DNA of 23,254 nucleotides from positions 1-23,254 of the forward strand of contig JBAZZQ010000056.1 in the NCBI GenBank assembly GCA_041658725.1, given 5' to 3'. Under the pieces are notes generated by a model. That model was not told where the DNA came from. It saw nothing but the letters and a program-made list of their open reading frames with translations, and did not search any database. Position numbers and translations under genes: made by a program. Positions 22,004 through 23,254 of the stretch are shown here, in pieces. Positions within the stretch are counted from its first letter, which is position 1. The number at the start of each line of letters is the position of its first letter. The stretch comes from JBAZZQ01 sp041658725 (GTDB lineage Bacteria > Planctomycetota > Phycisphaerae > JAAYCJ01).

Positions 22004-23096
22004 CTGGTTATGCCGGGCGCAAAACCCGATGATCGAAATGAATGGTGATGCCGGACGGCTTCATTTTACTGTCGATGAGTATGGCAGAATATTTCCTGGT
22101 TCTCAGTGGAATTCCGCGTTTGCCATCATGGGCTGGCTTGGAGCCTTCAGAGCCTTCGGTGATGAACGATATCTGGAGTCGGCGATGGGGGCTGCACGTT
22201 ATCTGAAGTCGCTTCAAGTGTTCAATCCGTTCATGAAAAACCATTACGGTGCTATTCGCGAGATGACTTCACAGACGACCTGGTGCTATCCCCGAGATTC
22301 GATTTCCGCGGGATGGGCATTCATCGAGTTGTACAGGTTTACTAATGATAAAGAATGGATTGAGCGTGCCAAACTTTTTGCGGACTGGTTCCTTCGTGAA
22401 GCATTGGATGAGGATGGCTGGCCTTATTGGGGAGTCATTCTTGAGGACTTGATGGAGAAGAAGTATCGGCCGCAGATTTGCAACGATGTGCAGGGTTGTT
22501 TTCATGGCGGCAGTATGAACTTTTTCTACCAGCTTGCTCAAGCGACCAACGAGAATAAATGGACAGGCGAATTTTATATCAGAATGGCCGACTATTTTGT
22601 GGAGTATATTCAACAGAAAGACGGTTTCTTTCGTTCGATTGAGCGTAAAACGAGAAAAATACCGGAGAATGATCCACAACGAGGTCTCCATCGTGCAAAT
22701 GACGATCTGGGGGCATTGGGGTTATTGGGGGCATACAAGGTTACAGGACATAACAAATACCTCAAAGCGATTGAAAAATTCCTGACCGCTGTTTTTGCAA
22801 ACCAGAACGACAGGGGAATGTTTGATAATTCTGTAGCAGGTATCCCGGTCGTTCTCAACATTATCCATGAAGCCGGGGATCTTGTGAAATTATCTTTTGC
22901 ATCAGATGACGCCTGCGCAAAGGCATTACAAGCCCTATATCGCGCACAAGAACTGTGCGGCAGGAATCTGGGAACGTATGGTGGCATTCTTGAAGAGCCT
23001 CATATTCACAATTATGTCTGTACCCGTTCAAGTTGCTATTCGCTGATTTATTTGATCAAGAAATATTCCGGCATTAAGGATTATCTGTCCGTCTGA
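21963..23096 (+). CDS. (alpha/alpha)6-barrel (six-hairpin) glycosidase-like protein
   Basis: A 377-residue all-helical protein without a signal peptide. Repeated helical pairs with WLGAFRAFGDERYLESA, GWAFIELYRFTNDKEW, FADWFLREALDEDGWPYWG, LGLLGAYKVTGHNKYLKA and NRNLGTYGG-type loops fit a six-hairpin glycosidase fold. Relatives include unsaturated glucuronyl hydrolases, polysaccharide-lyase-like and N-acylglucosamine 2-epimerase-type proteins. I cannot assign a family. Candidate acidic residues are in DEDGWPYW and DDLGALG. The ATG (21963) lies in an ATGA overlap with the preceding remnant ORF, and GAGGGA (21953-21958), derived from that remnant, may act as its ribosome-binding site. Confidence 0.65.
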   Translation: MNKEGLDVAKKLADWLCRAQNPMIEMNGDAGRLHFTVDEYGRIFPGSQWNSAFAIMGWLGAFRAFGDERYLESAMGAARYLKSLQVFNPFMKNHYGAIREMTSQTTWCYPRDSISAGWAFIELYRFTNDKEWIERAKLFADWFLREALDEDGWPYWGVILEDLMEKKYRPQICNDVQGCFHGGSMNFFYQLAQATNENKWTGEFYIRMADYFVEYIQQKDGFFRSIERKTRKIPENDPQRGLHRANDDLGALGLLGAYKVTGHNKYLKAIEKFLTAVFANQNDRGMFDNSVAGIPVVLNIIHEAGDLVKLSFASDDACAKALQALYRAQELCGRNLGTYGGILEEPHIHNYVCTRSSCYSLIYLIKKYSGIKDYLSV

Positions 23097-23122
23097 ACTT
23101 AACGAGTATCTATATTATCTAC

Positions 23123-23146
23123 GAAACTTAGGGTGTAGTTTCCATT
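23123..23146 (+). terminator. Weak candidate terminator
   Basis: GAAACT (23123-23128) can pair with AGTTTC (23137-23142) across an eight-base loop, followed by CATTTT. The stem is only six mostly weak pairs, so termination here is uncertain. Confidence 0.25.
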
Positions 23147-23239
23147 TTACGTTGAAAATTTGAAAAACAGACCCCTTCTCTTTAGGATGTAACTTTCTGA
23201 AACAATGGAGGTTACAGGCCCAAAGGAAAGGAGTCCGAA

Positions 23240-23254
23240 ATGATTGTACCACGG
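23240..23254 (+). CDS. Start of a further gene, truncated by window end
   Basis: AAAGGAG (23227-23233) lies six bases before ATG 23240, giving MIVPR before the window ends. The identity cannot be told. A 12-codon ORF starting at ATG 23205 ends in a TGA that overlaps this start (ATGA), and TGTAAC (23189-23194) with GTTACA (23211-23216) could form a small hairpin before it. Confidence 0.4.

Overview
The window looks like a stretch of a Planctomycetota chromosome, most likely of the Phycisphaerae type (inferred from gene content only). The signs are a PEP-CTERM protein, two secreted proteins ending in dockerin-like modules, a pseudopilin-like protein with an H-X9-DG tail, an integrin-like FG-GAP protein and two DUF4434 barrels. 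Every recognisable gene lies on the + strand. No tRNA, rRNA or CRISPR array was seen.

Layout. Bases 1-127 are the right end of an IS66-family element: the transposase C-terminus, a terminal inverted repeat and a candidate 8-bp target duplication. A frameshifted IS630-like transposase tail follows (186-378), then about 480 bp without a recognisable gene. At 855-3515 is a GH106-like glycosidase without a signal peptide. At 3662-4699 is a LacI-family regulator whose promoter overlaps two copies of a near-palindromic operator. From 4.8 to 11.9 kb is a block of exported proteins: a PEP-CTERM protein, a CBM9-like/half-dockerin protein, an H-X9-DG pseudopilin-like protein, a stand-alone TIM-barrel protein, and a large protein combining that barrel with a dockerin. 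The PEP-CTERM protein and the two dockerin proteins share an N-terminal domain of about 180 residues that I cannot assign to a family. From 12.0 to 23.1 kb is a block of proteins with no convincing signal peptide: an ADP-ribosylglycohydrolase-family protein, an FG-GAP beta-propeller protein, two DUF4434 paralogues flanking an alpha/beta-hydrolase, a neutral-ceramidase-like protein, an AAC(3)-family N-acetyltransferase, and an (alpha/alpha)6-barrel protein. The start of one more gene is cut by the window end.

How it fits together (inference). This looks like a glycan-degradation locus under a LacI-type regulator, with surface or extracellular binding and cleavage proteins first and presumed cytoplasmic glycosidases, an esterase and an amidase-like enzyme after. 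The substrate cannot be told from the sequence.

The region has been remodelled. A 610-bp segment is present in two near-identical copies. A relic of a LacI-gene 3' end sits in front of the second exported gene. A decayed Gfo/Idh/MocA oxidoreductase start runs into the last complete gene. Several short ORFs, most with good ribosome-binding sites, end on or just before the next gene's start codon.
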